The translations under genes and the position numbers were made by a program. Of a DNA stretch of 15,998 bases, positions 7,582-14,982 are shown one piece after another (the stretch's first letter is position 1; each line of letters begins with the position of its first letter). The stretch spans positions 1-15,998 of the forward strand of contig JAIRUO010000188.1 in NCBI GenBank assembly GCA_031254385.1, given 5' to 3'. A model generated the notes under the pieces. That model did not search any database and was not told where the DNA came from. It was given only the letters and a program-made list of their open reading frames with translations. Source of the DNA: Treponema sp. (lineage in GTDB: Bacteria > Spirochaetota > Spirochaetia > Treponematales > Breznakiellaceae).

Positions 7582-8169
7582 CTATCTCATGGATAGGGCC
7601 AAGCCAATGCGGGTGTTGAAATCTTTTTCGGGTATTTCGCCTTTGATGTAGTCGGCAATGAGGAGGCGGATCACTTGTGGAAAGGATTTCCAGTATTTAT
7701 CCGGCCAGGGACCCATTTCCCTGCGCAGGGCCTGATCTTCCTCCTCTTCCATTACGCCAAGTGAGTATGTAACAAACTGATCGATCATGGAAGCAAGCAA
7801 ATCCCTGGGTATAGCCTGGCTATCCGCATCGTTTACCCGGGATTTACCGGCGCTACCTTTTGCTTCCGGAATCCAGGCGCGAGTTAGAGAATCAACCTGC
7901 TCATCTGTAAGATCAGGGGCTTCCTGCCTGATGATCCTGATAGCGAAATCCCTGACGCTGTTCTTAAGGCCCTCGATACTCCCTTCGATGTTAAGCTGAG
8001 CGCTGAGTTCTCGGGCCAGTGCGCCGGGATCTGGGGCAACGGGCATACTGCCAAACATGGCAATATCTCGACGACGGCGCACCACAGCGGCTGCTACTGC
8101 CTCAATTTCCCCTTCATTACAGCGGTTAAGAATAAAATCCAGAGTCCTTACCAATTCCTGACTAGGCAT
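7582..8169 (-). CDS. Hypothetical helical protein
   Basis: 195 residues; family not recognised. The sequence is charged and probably mostly alpha-helical, with no signal peptide or membrane segment. It contains an Arg-rich stretch VVRRRRDIAMFG near residue 30, an acidic run MEEEEDQALRREM near residue 140 and a C-terminal DYIKGEIPEKDFNTRIGLALSMR. The ATG at 8169 lacks a clear Shine-Dalgarno, so the start is less certain than the frame. It ends 12 bases from the long inverted repeat and is convergent with the second potD. The codon pattern and the absence of a competing frame support a real gene, but no function can be proposed. Confidence 0.6.
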   Translation of the reverse strand: MPSQELVRTLDFILNRCNEGEIEAVAAAVVRRRRDIAMFGSMPVAPDPGALARELSAQLNIEGSIEGLKNSVRDFAIRIIRQEAPDLTDEQVDSLTRAWIPEAKGSAGKSRVNDADSQAIPRDLLASMIDQFVTYSLGVMEEEEDQALRREMGPWPDKYWKSFPQVIRLLIADYIKGEIPEKDFNTRIGLALSMR

Positions 8170-8224
8170 AAACAGAGCATAGCTTTATAGAAAGAGAAAG
8201 ACAATCCTATTGAAGAAAAAATCT

Positions 8225-8249
8225 CTAAATCCTAACCCCTAAATCCTAA
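8225..8249. repeat. Short direct repeat CTAAATCCTAA
   Basis: CTAAATCCTAA occurs at 8225-8235 and again at 8239-8249, a 14-base period, in the gap between two minus-strand genes. The following bases (TAGTGCCTTTGTGTGGT) look like dispersed intergenic repeat debris. No clear promoter or terminator was seen here. Confidence 0.5.
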
Positions 8250-8295
8250 ATTCCTCTTCCCTTAGTGCCTTTGTGTGGTAATTTGAGGATTAGTT

Positions 8296-8886
8296 CTAAA
8301 TCAACGAAACAAGCAAAGCTACAGCGAAAGGAATCGCCATATTGTCAAAATCTTCCAGGGGCAAGGCTTCTACCAGGGCGGCGGTAAAGGAGGCGACCAG
8401 GCTGATTATAAGGTTGTGGCTGACGCTCCAGGCGGAAATAAAGACCGCAAAAAAACAAGCAAGGGAGCCTTCAACGCTCTTGCCGCACATAAAAGATGGC
8501 CTTAAACGGCCAAAAGGTTTGCCTACCAAGCTGGCGAATCCGTCGCCAAAGGCCAGGGCGTATATCGCTATGGTAGCTGTTTGGAGTGGGAAGAACATAA
8601 GGACTAGAAGAGCGCCAAGGCCCAGGGTAACAGGGCCGATTACAAAGTGCCCTTCGTCACGGGGACGGGAAGCCTGGGCGGTTAAAGAAGAAATCAAAGG
8701 GATTGAAAAGCCTTTTAACCTTAAACTTTCCATATAGACATAAGACAAAACGCCCATCATTAGGAAAATAATGGTAAAGGGGCGGTTAAACATAGCCATT
8801 ACAGGACTTAGGGCAATGAGAAAGTGTATAGATTTCCTGACTAACTCAATTCTTAAAAATTTCAAGTTTGTAATGACTTTTGTCAT
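8296..8886 (-). CDS. Dolichol/phytol/diacylglycerol kinase-like CTP-dependent membrane kinase (COG0170)
   Basis: 196 residues with several hydrophobic segments, an integral membrane protein. The N-terminal ELVRKSIHF and the block ALAFGDGFASLVGKPFGR at about residues 110-128, followed by GKSVEGSLACF (about 136-146) and EALPLEDFDNMAIPFAVAL near the C-terminus, are the hallmarks of the COG0170 family. That family includes SEC59 dolichol kinase, VTE5 phytol kinase and DGK1 diacylglycerol kinase and is related to CDP-diglyceride synthases. It probably phosphorylates a lipid alcohol with CTP; the substrate cannot be told from sequence. The ATG at 8886 has no clear Shine-Dalgarno. A sigma-54-type promoter ends 10 bases upstream, so the message could be leaderless. 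An alternative TTG start at codon 8 also lacks a ribosome site. Confidence 0.82.
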   Translation of the reverse strand: MTKVITNLKFLRIELVRKSIHFLIALSPVMAMFNRPFTIIFLMMGVLSYVYMESLRLKGFSIPLISSLTAQASRPRDEGHFVIGPVTLGLGALLVLMFFPLQTATIAIYALAFGDGFASLVGKPFGRLRPSFMCGKSVEGSLACFFAVFISAWSVSHNLIISLVASFTAALVEALPLEDFDNMAIPFAVALLVSLI

Positions 8887-8896
8887 ATATTTAGCC

Positions 8897-8914
8897 TAGC
8901 AAATTCTGTGCCAA
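8897..8914 (-). promoter_or_regulatory. Sigma-54 (-24/-12) promoter for the COG0170 kinase-like gene
   Basis: Read on the minus strand the site is TTGGCACAGAATTTGCTA. It matches the RpoN consensus TTGGCAC-N5-TTGCT at essentially every defined base, with the -24 GG and -12 GC exactly 10 bases apart. Transcription would start about 12 bases past the GC, near 8887-8889. That falls on or just before the ATG at 8886, so the transcript would have almost no leader. It lies in an intergenic gap and points at the gene. Experimental proof is absent. Confidence 0.75.
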
Positions 8915-8956
8915 GTAATCAAGTTATTAATTTTAAAAAAATGAGTTTGGTAATTT

Positions 8957-8984
8957 GTTATAATATAAGGAATTACAATATCAA
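8957..8984 (-). promoter_or_regulatory. Possible sigma-70 promoter upstream of the COG0170 gene
   Basis: On the minus strand TTGATA (8984-8979) and TATAAC (8962-8957) are 16 bases apart, an acceptable sigma-70 pattern. Transcription from it would start near 8950 and give a leader of about 60 bases. It overlaps the conserved 14-base motif at 8964-8977, so the resemblance may be a by-product of AT richness or the motif may overlap a basal promoter. Confidence 0.35.
8964..8977 (-). promoter_or_regulatory. Conserved motif TGTAATTCCTTATA, candidate activator site (copy 1)
   Basis: Read on the minus strand the sequence is TGTAATTCCTTATA, followed by TTATA. The same 14 bases, followed by ATATA, occur at 15026-15039 next to the other sigma-54 promoter. 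Here it lies 49 bases upstream of the -24 element. Sigma-54 activators bind upstream sites, so this is a candidate; the assignment is an inference from the shared context. Confidence 0.45.
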
Positions 8985-9060
8985 TAAAAATATGAAGATA
9001 AATGAAGCTCAGAAATTGTATATTTTTTTATATAGGGCAAATTCACAATTTACTATTGGC

Positions 9061-10296
9061 TTATCGGTAGTATTTGTCTATAACTTCCTTTAGCGTCAGG
9101 TTCCAGTCTTTCAGGTTTTGCGGCTTATGGTTCACAGTACTTATATCCTTTAAGACAAATTCATAAGGCGATTTATGCTCCAGAGCCGCCTGAATGGTTT
9201 CTTCAATCTCTTTGACCACCGTATCCTTGTCAAACCTTGCCACATTGGCCGGATTGGGCTTGCGGGCAAGCACATAAGATCCGCCAATCTGTTCGGCGCA
9301 GGAACGGACATCTGCCCAGGGGCTGACCCCGATTTTCCGCATATTGGGGATTTTCTTTAAGTAAGGTATAAAACGATCCAATGGTTCGCAGCAGCCGTAA
9401 TAGGAAAGCCCGCATTGTGTCATAAAGGGGCGCATATACTGAAGGTCAAACTCATCCTGCATAGCAGGGGATGCAGCGGAAAAAAGCTGTGCCATACCCC
9501 TGAACCAGACATCCTTAAGCCTGACCTTTCCATCATAATCCGGCGCGGGAAGCTCATTCGTATAAGGCGGAGTACAATGAAGTGAAGAAATATTAAAATC
9601 CAGCAGCCCCTGCTCTGCCATCTGGTTGAACCGGGCAGTGTATATTTCTGTAAACTTTCCAATAGTTTTATGAATTAGTTCCGGATTTCCTGCCATGTCC
9701 ATTAGGATATTTTCCACGCCCCGGTACATGGCTATTACATCCCATGGCGCATAATAAATCTCGTGGCCCCGCATTTTTATCGGCATAATGCCGTCAAGGA
9801 TCTCACCTGCAAGCTCCTTGTTTTTTCTGTCAATTTCCGGCTGCGCTTCTATTACAGGCAGTTTCAAGGCGTCTACCTTTTCTTCAGTATCAAGCTGATC
9901 TTCATAGTGATGCGAAACTATACGGTTAGCCGCATTGGTAGAGATAGTATCTTCTTTTATTTCAAGGCCAATGCCCGATTCATTGTAGGCTTTACGCACA
10001 TAAAAATGATCTTCCACTACCATGTCTGCCTGTATATATTTCCAGCGGTAAAGTATTCTGCGAAAATAAGTCTCCATATTCTGCGCTTCTTTAGATGAGC
10101 AGCAAAGCGTCAGTTCGCCGTTAATATCCATTTCGTGCCAGGGTATTTCATCGATCCAGACCGGAGGACGCACCGGTCTTAGGCTGTGCATATCCCGAAT
10201 GCGGCTGATACGCTCCTGGTTTATGTCATCTGCTGCCAAATCCTTTACCTGTTTTGCCAGTTCCCTAATTATGGCTTTTTCTTCTTTTGAAACCAC
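9061..10296 (-). CDS. Uroporphyrinogen decarboxylase-like (URO-D fold) protein, probable methyltransferase type
   Basis: 411 residues, cytoplasmic. The sequence resembles the URO-D superfamily members that act outside haem synthesis, several of which move methyl groups to or from corrinoid proteins. Visible blocks include PPVWIDEIPWHEM near residue 45, APWDVIAMYRGVENILMDMA near residue 190, DFNISSLHCTPPYTNELP near 240, LSYYGCCEPLDRFIPYLKKI near 300 and IGVSPWADVRSCAEQIG after it. The CCEPLD and SPWAD blocks are typical of this branch. The start is GTG at 10296, supported by TAAGGAAA overlapping the stop of the upstream DUF2284 gene 10 bases away. This makes an operon pair. No corrinoid protein gene is in the window, so the methyl donor or acceptor is unknown. 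Confidence 0.8.
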   Translation of the reverse strand: MVSKEEKAIIRELAKQVKDLAADDINQERISRIRDMHSLRPVRPPVWIDEIPWHEMDINGELTLCCSSKEAQNMETYFRRILYRWKYIQADMVVEDHFYVRKAYNESGIGLEIKEDTISTNAANRIVSHHYEDQLDTEEKVDALKLPVIEAQPEIDRKNKELAGEILDGIMPIKMRGHEIYYAPWDVIAMYRGVENILMDMAGNPELIHKTIGKFTEIYTARFNQMAEQGLLDFNISSLHCTPPYTNELPAPDYDGKVRLKDVWFRGMAQLFSAASPAMQDEFDLQYMRPFMTQCGLSYYGCCEPLDRFIPYLKKIPNMRKIGVSPWADVRSCAEQIGGSYVLARKPNPANVARFDKDTVVKEIEETIQAALEHKSPYEFVLKDISTVNHKPQNLKDWNLTLKEVIDKYYR

Positions 10297-10306
10297 GTCA
10301 GTTTCC

Positions 10307-10807
10307 TTATTCTATAAAAACCGCGGAATACCAGTGCTGCGGATCATCTTTGGTTTTAAGGACATCAATAGGAAGCCCAAAATTTCTTACTGTCTTAAAG
10401 ACATCTATGCCAACGCTGTGGAATGCAGGACGAGCCCTTTCTGGATTGCGGCAGGCTTGGGAAGTTTTCTTGGCACATTCCTTGCATAAGCCGCAGTCGC
10501 TTAAAGAGAACGCGAAATAATACCCGTCAAGAAAGCATATTCTTTCAATTTCGTAGGATATATTCTGGCAAGTCGGCTTGTTATCGCAGCCAATGATTAT
10601 TCCGTGTTTGTAGTGTAGAAATATTTCCCTGTACTCCTTCATGCTGAGGGGAGAGCGCTGATACGGGCATGTATGAAGTACCCCAAAATCATTGCATCCG
10701 AACATACATTTAAGGACTACCCTTGGATCAAAAACAATGTCTTCTATAGAAAAACGAATCGCGGTTTGCGCCCCCATATCAAGTGCCTTCTTTACATAAT
10801 CTTGCAT
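10307..10807 (-). CDS. DUF2284 family metal-binding protein
   Basis: 166 residues, cytoplasmic, rich in cysteine. Cys34, Cys38 and Cys47 (KCMFGCNDFGVLHTCPYQR) and a ferredoxin-like array Cys105-x2-Cys108-x2-Cys111-x7-Cys119 suggest Fe-S or other metal binding. The C-terminal block CRNPERARPAFHSVGIDVF is a signature of DUF2284 (COG5423, predicted metal-binding). The biochemical role of the family is not established to my knowledge. The start ATG has a perfect AGGAGG at 10814-10819 with 6-base spacing. It is 38 bases downstream of tsaD and 10 bases upstream of the URO-D-like gene on the same strand, and probably works with the latter. Confidence 0.85.
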   Translation of the reverse strand: MQDYVKKALDMGAQTAIRFSIEDIVFDPRVVLKCMFGCNDFGVLHTCPYQRSPLSMKEYREIFLHYKHGIIIGCDNKPTCQNISYEIERICFLDGYYFAFSLSDCGLCKECAKKTSQACRNPERARPAFHSVGIDVFKTVRNFGLPIDVLKTKDDPQHWYSAVFIE

Positions 10808-10845
10808 GGAATTCCTCCTGTTTATCCAATATAAACTATCCGACG

Positions 10846-11883
10846 TTAATCGTTCCGCATCTTTCGCTTAAAACCCTCTACCCTGGCAGAAGCGGTTGTC
10901 GAAAGCGGAGAAGTCTCACCCCTGGCCAAATATTGATAGCCTATACCCGCAATCATTGCGCCATTATCTCCGCAGAGTTCCAAAGGCGGGAAAATGCAGC
11001 TAAGGTCCTGTCTTTCTGCCAAACGGGAACGCAAAAGCGAATTGGCTGCAACACCGCCGCCTGCTACTATTGTTTTAATGCCAGTATCTTCTACCACGTT
11101 AAAAAGGCTGCGGACTAGTATTTCTATGGCGGTCTTTTGAAAAGATGCGGCAAGGTCGGCGACAGTAACTTCTCCGGTTCCGGCCCTGAACTGATCCAGT
11201 TGGTGTATTACCGCTGTCTTGAGTCCCGAATAGGAAAGATCCAAACGGCTCTTGCCTTTGTGCAAACTGGGGAGCGGAAAATTATACGCGCCGGAATTGC
11301 CGGATTTTGCCAAGTTATCTATTGCGGCCCCTCCGGGATAGCCAAAACCATAATGCTTGGAAACCTTATCAAAAGCCTCTCCCACAGCATCATCGATAGT
11401 TGCGCCTAACACGCTGATCTCATCAAAATTATCGGCCCGACAGATAATGCTGTGCCCGCCAGAAACCAAAAGCCCAAGAAAAGGATAGTCAGGGACGGGG
11501 GCGACATTCTCCGCTGTAACAAGCCTGGAAGCGTAAAGATGGGCCAGCATATGATCAACAGCGATAAAGGGCACTCGTCTGGCCCAGGCAAAGGCTTTGG
11601 CAAAACTTAAGCCCACCAAAAGAGAACCCAGAAGCCCTGGACGGTATGAGGCTGCCACAGCGTCAATATCCTTTACTTCCAAAGAAGCCTTTTTTAAGGC
11701 CTCTTCAGCAACAGCCTGTATCCATTCAATATGCTTCCTGCTTGCGATCTCTGGAACCACCCCGTTATACGCCGCATGAAAAGGAATTTGAGTATTAATT
11801 ACATTTGACAGAACCGTGCGCCCGGCTTCTACGACAGCAGCAGCACATTCATCACAGGAACTCTCAATGCCTAGCACTTTCAC
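10846..11883 (-). CDS. tsaD: tRNA N6-adenosine threonylcarbamoyltransferase TsaD
   Basis: Transfers the threonylcarbamoyl group to A37 of ANN-decoding tRNAs, the last step of t6A synthesis, together with TsaB and TsaE. 345 residues, typical for bacterial TsaD/Gcp. Family motifs are clear: VLGIESSCDE at the start, VPEIASRKH at 43-51, the metal ligands His111 and His115 in VDHMLAHLYA, LLVSGGHS, DDAVGEAFDKV, GYPGGAAID, VAGGGVAANS and CGDNGAMIA. Where most homologues read T-x-GPGL, this one has SYRPGL at 79-84. The start is GTG, two bases after the TAG of the yibQ-like gene and without a good Shine-Dalgarno, so translation is probably coupled. Confidence 0.96.
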   Translation of the reverse strand: MKVLGIESSCDECAAAVVEAGRTVLSNVINTQIPFHAAYNGVVPEIASRKHIEWIQAVAEEALKKASLEVKDIDAVAASYRPGLLGSLLVGLSFAKAFAWARRVPFIAVDHMLAHLYASRLVTAENVAPVPDYPFLGLLVSGGHSIICRADNFDEISVLGATIDDAVGEAFDKVSKHYGFGYPGGAAIDNLAKSGNSGAYNFPLPSLHKGKSRLDLSYSGLKTAVIHQLDQFRAGTGEVTVADLAASFQKTAIEILVRSLFNVVEDTGIKTIVAGGGVAANSLLRSRLAERQDLSCIFPPLELCGDNGAMIAGIGYQYLARGETSPLSTTASARVEGFKRKMRND

Positions 11884-11885
11884 TT

Positions 11886-13061
11886 CTAATACCCAAGCCC
11901 TGTAACTGTAGAAAGAGAAAACCCGGAAGAGATCCAGAATGAATACAGTTCTTCCAAAAGCGGCGCTAGTTGAGGCGACCAGGTATGGCCTATCATAATG
12001 GCATTCCCCTTTTGTTCGGCTCTCTCCAGCCCAGTATTAAGATAGCGCATAATGGAATTCCTGTCCTGTTCATTATCCAAAAAAACATCTCGTTCCCGAA
12101 TAGGTATTTCTAGCCTCTTTGATGCCGCAGGCGCTTTAGTATCTGCGGTTGTCCTAGAATCAAGAAATATTATACCCCTTTCACGGCAAATTTGTAGTAC
12201 GAGTTCCATGATTTTTTCGTCCATGGTGATCTTTGAACCTTCGTGGTTGTTCATGCCGCTGACTGGCCATATTTCATCAAGGTTCCGGTTAATAATAGAC
12301 CGAATCTCCGCCTCTTCCATGCCGGAATATATCGCCCCTGGCCCTGGATTGCTGCCACCCAAGGACTCCATGGGCTGATGTAAAAACACTTCTTTCCCAG
12401 CCGCCCGTATCCTCTTGGCCGCCTCTGCCGAATTGGGCAATCCAGGCAAAACCGCAATGGTAAGAGGGCCGGGAAACCGAAGAAAAGGCTCTAGTTCCCT
12501 AAGGTTATTGCCCGCGTCATCAATTACAAAAACAAGCTTTCCTCTGGACGGTATATCCGGCCCTTGCGCCGGACCTGACGGATTCACCGCTACCGATCCC
12601 TGAACAGCGGCGGGCTGTGTTGGTGCGGGTACTTGGGCCACTGGCTGTCCGGCAGGTCGTTCAGGCGCTGGCTGGGTTGCGGGCTGTACGGCGGGTCTTC
12701 CGGGTGCAGGCTGAACAGCAGGTTGTTCTGCGGGCTTTTCTGACGTAGGCTGAGTGGATTGCGTAGTTCCTGCGGTTGTATTTCCCGATTGCGGAGGAGG
12801 CTCTGCGCCAATGGCCGGAGCTGTGACAGCCTGAGTCCCGGCATCAGGCAGCTCCGATACCTCTACCGGCAGATCGAAGGGGTTTTGGAAGTAATTAATA
12901 AGTAAGGTAAGGAGAAAGGCAAGAATTACCAGTGATCCGGCGATAGTAAGGGCCAGAACCTTGTTCTTGAAGATCTTTTTTGCCTTCCTGCTTTTCTTTT
13001 TGGGAGGCTTTTTGTTGCTAGCAGTTGTATTATTCTGCTTTTTTGCACTTGTAGGTTTCAC
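11886..13061 (-). CDS. Divergent polysaccharide deacetylase family protein (YibQ-like)
   Basis: 391 residues. A Lys-rich cytoplasmic head (residues 1-34) leads to one membrane helix at about 35-58. Next is a Pro/Gln/Ala-rich linker with imperfect repeats such as QPAPGRPAVQPATQPAPERP (about 105-160), then a catalytic-like domain from about 172 to the end. The domain opens with GKLVFVIDDAGNN and continues with TIAVLPGLPNS, EVFLHQPMES, GMNNHEGSKIT, FLDSRTT and AIMIGHTWSP, which match the divergent polysaccharide deacetylase family (DUF610/YibQ). It would sit in the periplasm tethered to the inner membrane, with a presumed role in envelope glycan turnover. The start is GTG at 13061, the first start codon after an in-frame stop; the ribosome site is weak. 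It heads the cluster that includes tsaD. Confidence 0.88.
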   Translation of the reverse strand: MKPTSAKKQNNTTASNKKPPKKKSRKAKKIFKNKVLALTIAGSLVILAFLLTLLINYFQNPFDLPVEVSELPDAGTQAVTAPAIGAEPPPQSGNTTAGTTQSTQPTSEKPAEQPAVQPAPGRPAVQPATQPAPERPAGQPVAQVPAPTQPAAVQGSVAVNPSGPAQGPDIPSRGKLVFVIDDAGNNLRELEPFLRFPGPLTIAVLPGLPNSAEAAKRIRAAGKEVFLHQPMESLGGSNPGPGAIYSGMEEAEIRSIINRNLDEIWPVSGMNNHEGSKITMDEKIMELVLQICRERGIIFLDSRTTADTKAPAASKRLEIPIRERDVFLDNEQDRNSIMRYLNTGLERAEQKGNAIMIGHTWSPQLAPLLEELYSFWISSGFSLSTVTGLGY

Positions 13062-13124
13062 TCTATATTATTTTCGGCGTGGGGGTGGATAATGTGAGAT
13101 TTCTCGTTATTATGGAAAAAAAAT

Positions 13125-14003
13125 TTAGGACGTAATTAATATCCTGATTCTTGAGATATCCAAGCCGGATAATTCGGCAGTCTTCTCCATAGTAAAACCA
13201 TCTTTGAGCATGTTTCTGGCTATCTCGGTGGCTTTCTTTTCTTCTCCTCTGGCCTCGCCACTGGCTTCGCCTATAGCCTTACCTTTGTCTATCCATTCGG
13301 TGATTAATCCTGCTTCCTCAAGTATTTCATCCCGTGTTTTTGCGGTTTTTCTCATCTTTAGTACCTCCTTAAAACTCTCTGGATTCGCTTTTGTTATCAC
13401 ATCAAGATATGCCCTGATCCGGGCTGCCTTCTTCTGCTTGCGTATCTCGTCTGTTACCTGATCCATATCTGACACCCCCAGCCGGTTATTCAGATCCTTT
13501 AGCCACATATTTTCCTTTGTAAATAACTGGTTGCTGTCTATTATCTGGATGGGTAAAATATCTCCGCTAACAGTATATATTCCAGGCTGCTTCTTTTCAA
13601 CCAAATACCCCCGTTTTTTCTTCAAATATGAAAGAAGCTTCCTTGGATGCCTGCTTCCCACAAAAGTCAATGTCAGTTCGGTCATATCAATTTCGTTTAT
13701 TGTGGTATAAATGCAGGCATACCCATAAACCTTATAAAAGTCTTCAACCGAAATATGGTCGCCAGGGCTTTTATACTCGACAATGTTTACTTTGCGGAAG
13801 ACGGCGGCAATATTCTTTTTGATAGGGATATCTGTAGATTTTTTGATAATGACAACATCAATGCGAAGAGGCTCAGTATTAAGCCGGTACTCTGAAGTGA
13901 ACTCAAGAGCATTGCTGTACTCATCCAGTTCCATCTGGATTGCTTCAAAGAAGGCCGGATGCCAGCTTATCCGGTTTTCATCCAGGCTTTTTTTGTTGCT
14001 CAT
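13125..14003 (-). CDS. PD-(D/E)XK nuclease-like protein (Rpn/transposase-like family)
   Basis: 292 residues from the ATG at 14003. An upstream in-frame ATG at 14039 would add 12 residues (MHPKPVIGYGVS), but neither start has a strong ribosome site, and SNKKSLDENRISWHPAFFEAIQ looks like the conserved beginning. The nuclease core is visible: acidic residues near 25-38, Asp49 in LRIDVVI, and Glu76-Tyr-Lys78 in NIVEYKSP, giving D-x(n)-ExK, then the helix VEDFYKVYGYACIY. The C-terminus has a GKAIGEASGEARGEEKK repeat-like stretch and a final helix-turn (KDGFTMEKTAELSGLDISRI), as in many 'Rpn family recombination-promoting nuclease' annotations. It might act in DNA recombination or be a domesticated mobile gene. 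No terminal repeats were seen around it. Confidence 0.72.
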   Translation of the reverse strand: MSNKKSLDENRISWHPAFFEAIQMELDEYSNALEFTSEYRLNTEPLRIDVVIIKKSTDIPIKKNIAAVFRKVNIVEYKSPGDHISVEDFYKVYGYACIYTTINEIDMTELTLTFVGSRHPRKLLSYLKKKRGYLVEKKQPGIYTVSGDILPIQIIDSNQLFTKENMWLKDLNNRLGVSDMDQVTDEIRKQKKAARIRAYLDVITKANPESFKEVLKMRKTAKTRDEILEEAGLITEWIDKGKAIGEASGEARGEEKKATEIARNMLKDGFTMEKTAELSGLDISRIRILITS

Positions 14004-14099
14004 AGATACCCCATACCCTATTACGGGTTTAGGATGCATGGCGCTTGGAATTTCAAGTCATTTTATTCTGATTTGAAAGGAATAACTAAAGAAGTCAAC

Positions 14100-14948
14100 T
14101 TATATCGCTTCCGAATAAGGACGAAGGTCTTCTGAAAAAACCTTCATCTTTTCTATGGCCTTCATTTCTATTTGACGGACAGTTTCCGCAGAAATGCCCA
14201 TTTCATCTCCAATGCTTTTGAGGGTATGCCTTTCATTGCCGTGAAACTGATAGCGGTACATTAGTATGCGCCGTTCACGGGATTGAAGTCCCTTCATAGC
14301 ATTAAGGGTGGCATCCCTGGAAGACTTGCGCATAAGGGCATGTTCAGGGCTGTAGGTGTAATCTTGAAAAATATCCATAACAACATTGGTTTCGCTTTTT
14401 TCGTTTTCTGCTTCCAAAGAGATATGACCGCTGGTCATGTTAAGAATATACTCTACATCCTCTTTTGAGACGCCGATTTCCTGCGCTATTTCGCCGCTCC
14501 GGGGCTGGCGCATCAGGGTTTGGGCTAGGGGGTGGTACGCCTGCTGTATCTTGCGGAGCAGTTCTTCCTTACGATGAGGCATGCGTATGGCCCGCCGCTT
14601 ATTAACCAGATAGCGGCTGATGGCCTGCCGTATCCACCACCCGGCGTAAGTGGAGAAGCGCACGTTTTTATGGCTGCTAAATTTTTCTGCGGCATGTATT
14701 AGTCCCATGTTGCCTTCCTGAATAAGGTCCATAAAAGGAACATCAGGAACCGCATAAGACCGTGCAATTTTTGCAACCAGACGAAGATTTGCCTCGATTA
14801 AGCGCTGCCGGGCACCTTCGTCCCCTTTCTGAATTAACCTGGCTAGTTCCAATTCTTCTTCAAAACACAAGAGCGGAATTTCTTTTATTTGAGCAAAATA
14901 CGATTTTGAAATATTATCCTCGTTAATAAAAGCCCTTCTCTTTGTCAA
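14100..14948 (-). CDS. Group 2 sigma-70 family RNA polymerase sigma factor (RpoS/RpoD-like)
   Basis: 282 residues; directs RNA polymerase to a subset of promoters. Regions are easy to follow: region 1.2 at about 16-45 (YFAQIKEIPLLCFEEE), region 2 at about 48-124 with the core-binding DLIQEGNMGLIHAAEKF and the -10 binding FSTYAGWWIRQAISR, region 3 at about 130-200, and region 4 at about 215-278 with helix-turn-helix TLKSIGDEMGISAETVRQIE. Region 1.1 is absent, so it is an alternative, not the primary, sigma factor. The start is TTG at 14948, chosen because GGAGGT lies 5 bases upstream. A sigma-54-type promoter lies 35 bases before the start codon, so expression probably depends on RpoN and an activator. 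Whether it is a true RpoS orthologue cannot be decided here. Confidence 0.9.
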   Translation of the reverse strand: MTKRRAFINEDNISKSYFAQIKEIPLLCFEEELELARLIQKGDEGARQRLIEANLRLVAKIARSYAVPDVPFMDLIQEGNMGLIHAAEKFSSHKNVRFSTYAGWWIRQAISRYLVNKRRAIRMPHRKEELLRKIQQAYHPLAQTLMRQPRSGEIAQEIGVSKEDVEYILNMTSGHISLEAENEKSETNVVMDIFQDYTYSPEHALMRKSSRDATLNAMKGLQSRERRILMYRYQFHGNERHTLKSIGDEMGISAETVRQIEMKAIEKMKVFSEDLRPYSEAI

Positions 14949-14953
14949 ATTGT

Positions 14954-14959
14954 ACCTCC
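14954..14959 (-). promoter_or_regulatory. Shine-Dalgarno fixing the TTG start of the sigma factor
   Basis: GGAGGT on the minus strand lies 5 bases before TTG at 14948-14946. No ATG or GTG in the same frame is comparably placed, so this site decides the unusual TTG start. Confidence 0.8.
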
Positions 14960-14982
14960 GGTTTAGTTGCCGTATATAGGTA

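Noticed and set aside
8342..8737. 131-codon + strand open frame
   Set aside because: Antisense to the COG0170 gene, whose motifs are unmistakable; the translation is Lys/Arg-rich shadow sequence.
9763..10098. 111-codon + strand open frame
   Set aside because: Antisense shadow of the URO-D-like gene, with no start signal.
11596..11612. Sequence TTTGGCAAAACTTAAGC resembling a -24/-12 promoter
   Set aside because: The GG-GC spacing fits, but the -12 part is TTAAGC rather than TTGC, and it lies inside tsaD on the strand opposite to any nearby gene.
12600..12750. Repetitive Pro/Gln-coding DNA as a possible CRISPR or tandem-repeat locus
   Set aside because: The repeats are imperfect, in frame and belong to the linker of the yibQ-like protein; there are no spacers.
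14043..14058. Short stem around CTTGGAATTTCAAG as a terminator after the sigma gene
   Set aside because: Only about 7 bp with a G-T pair and no following T run on the minus strand.
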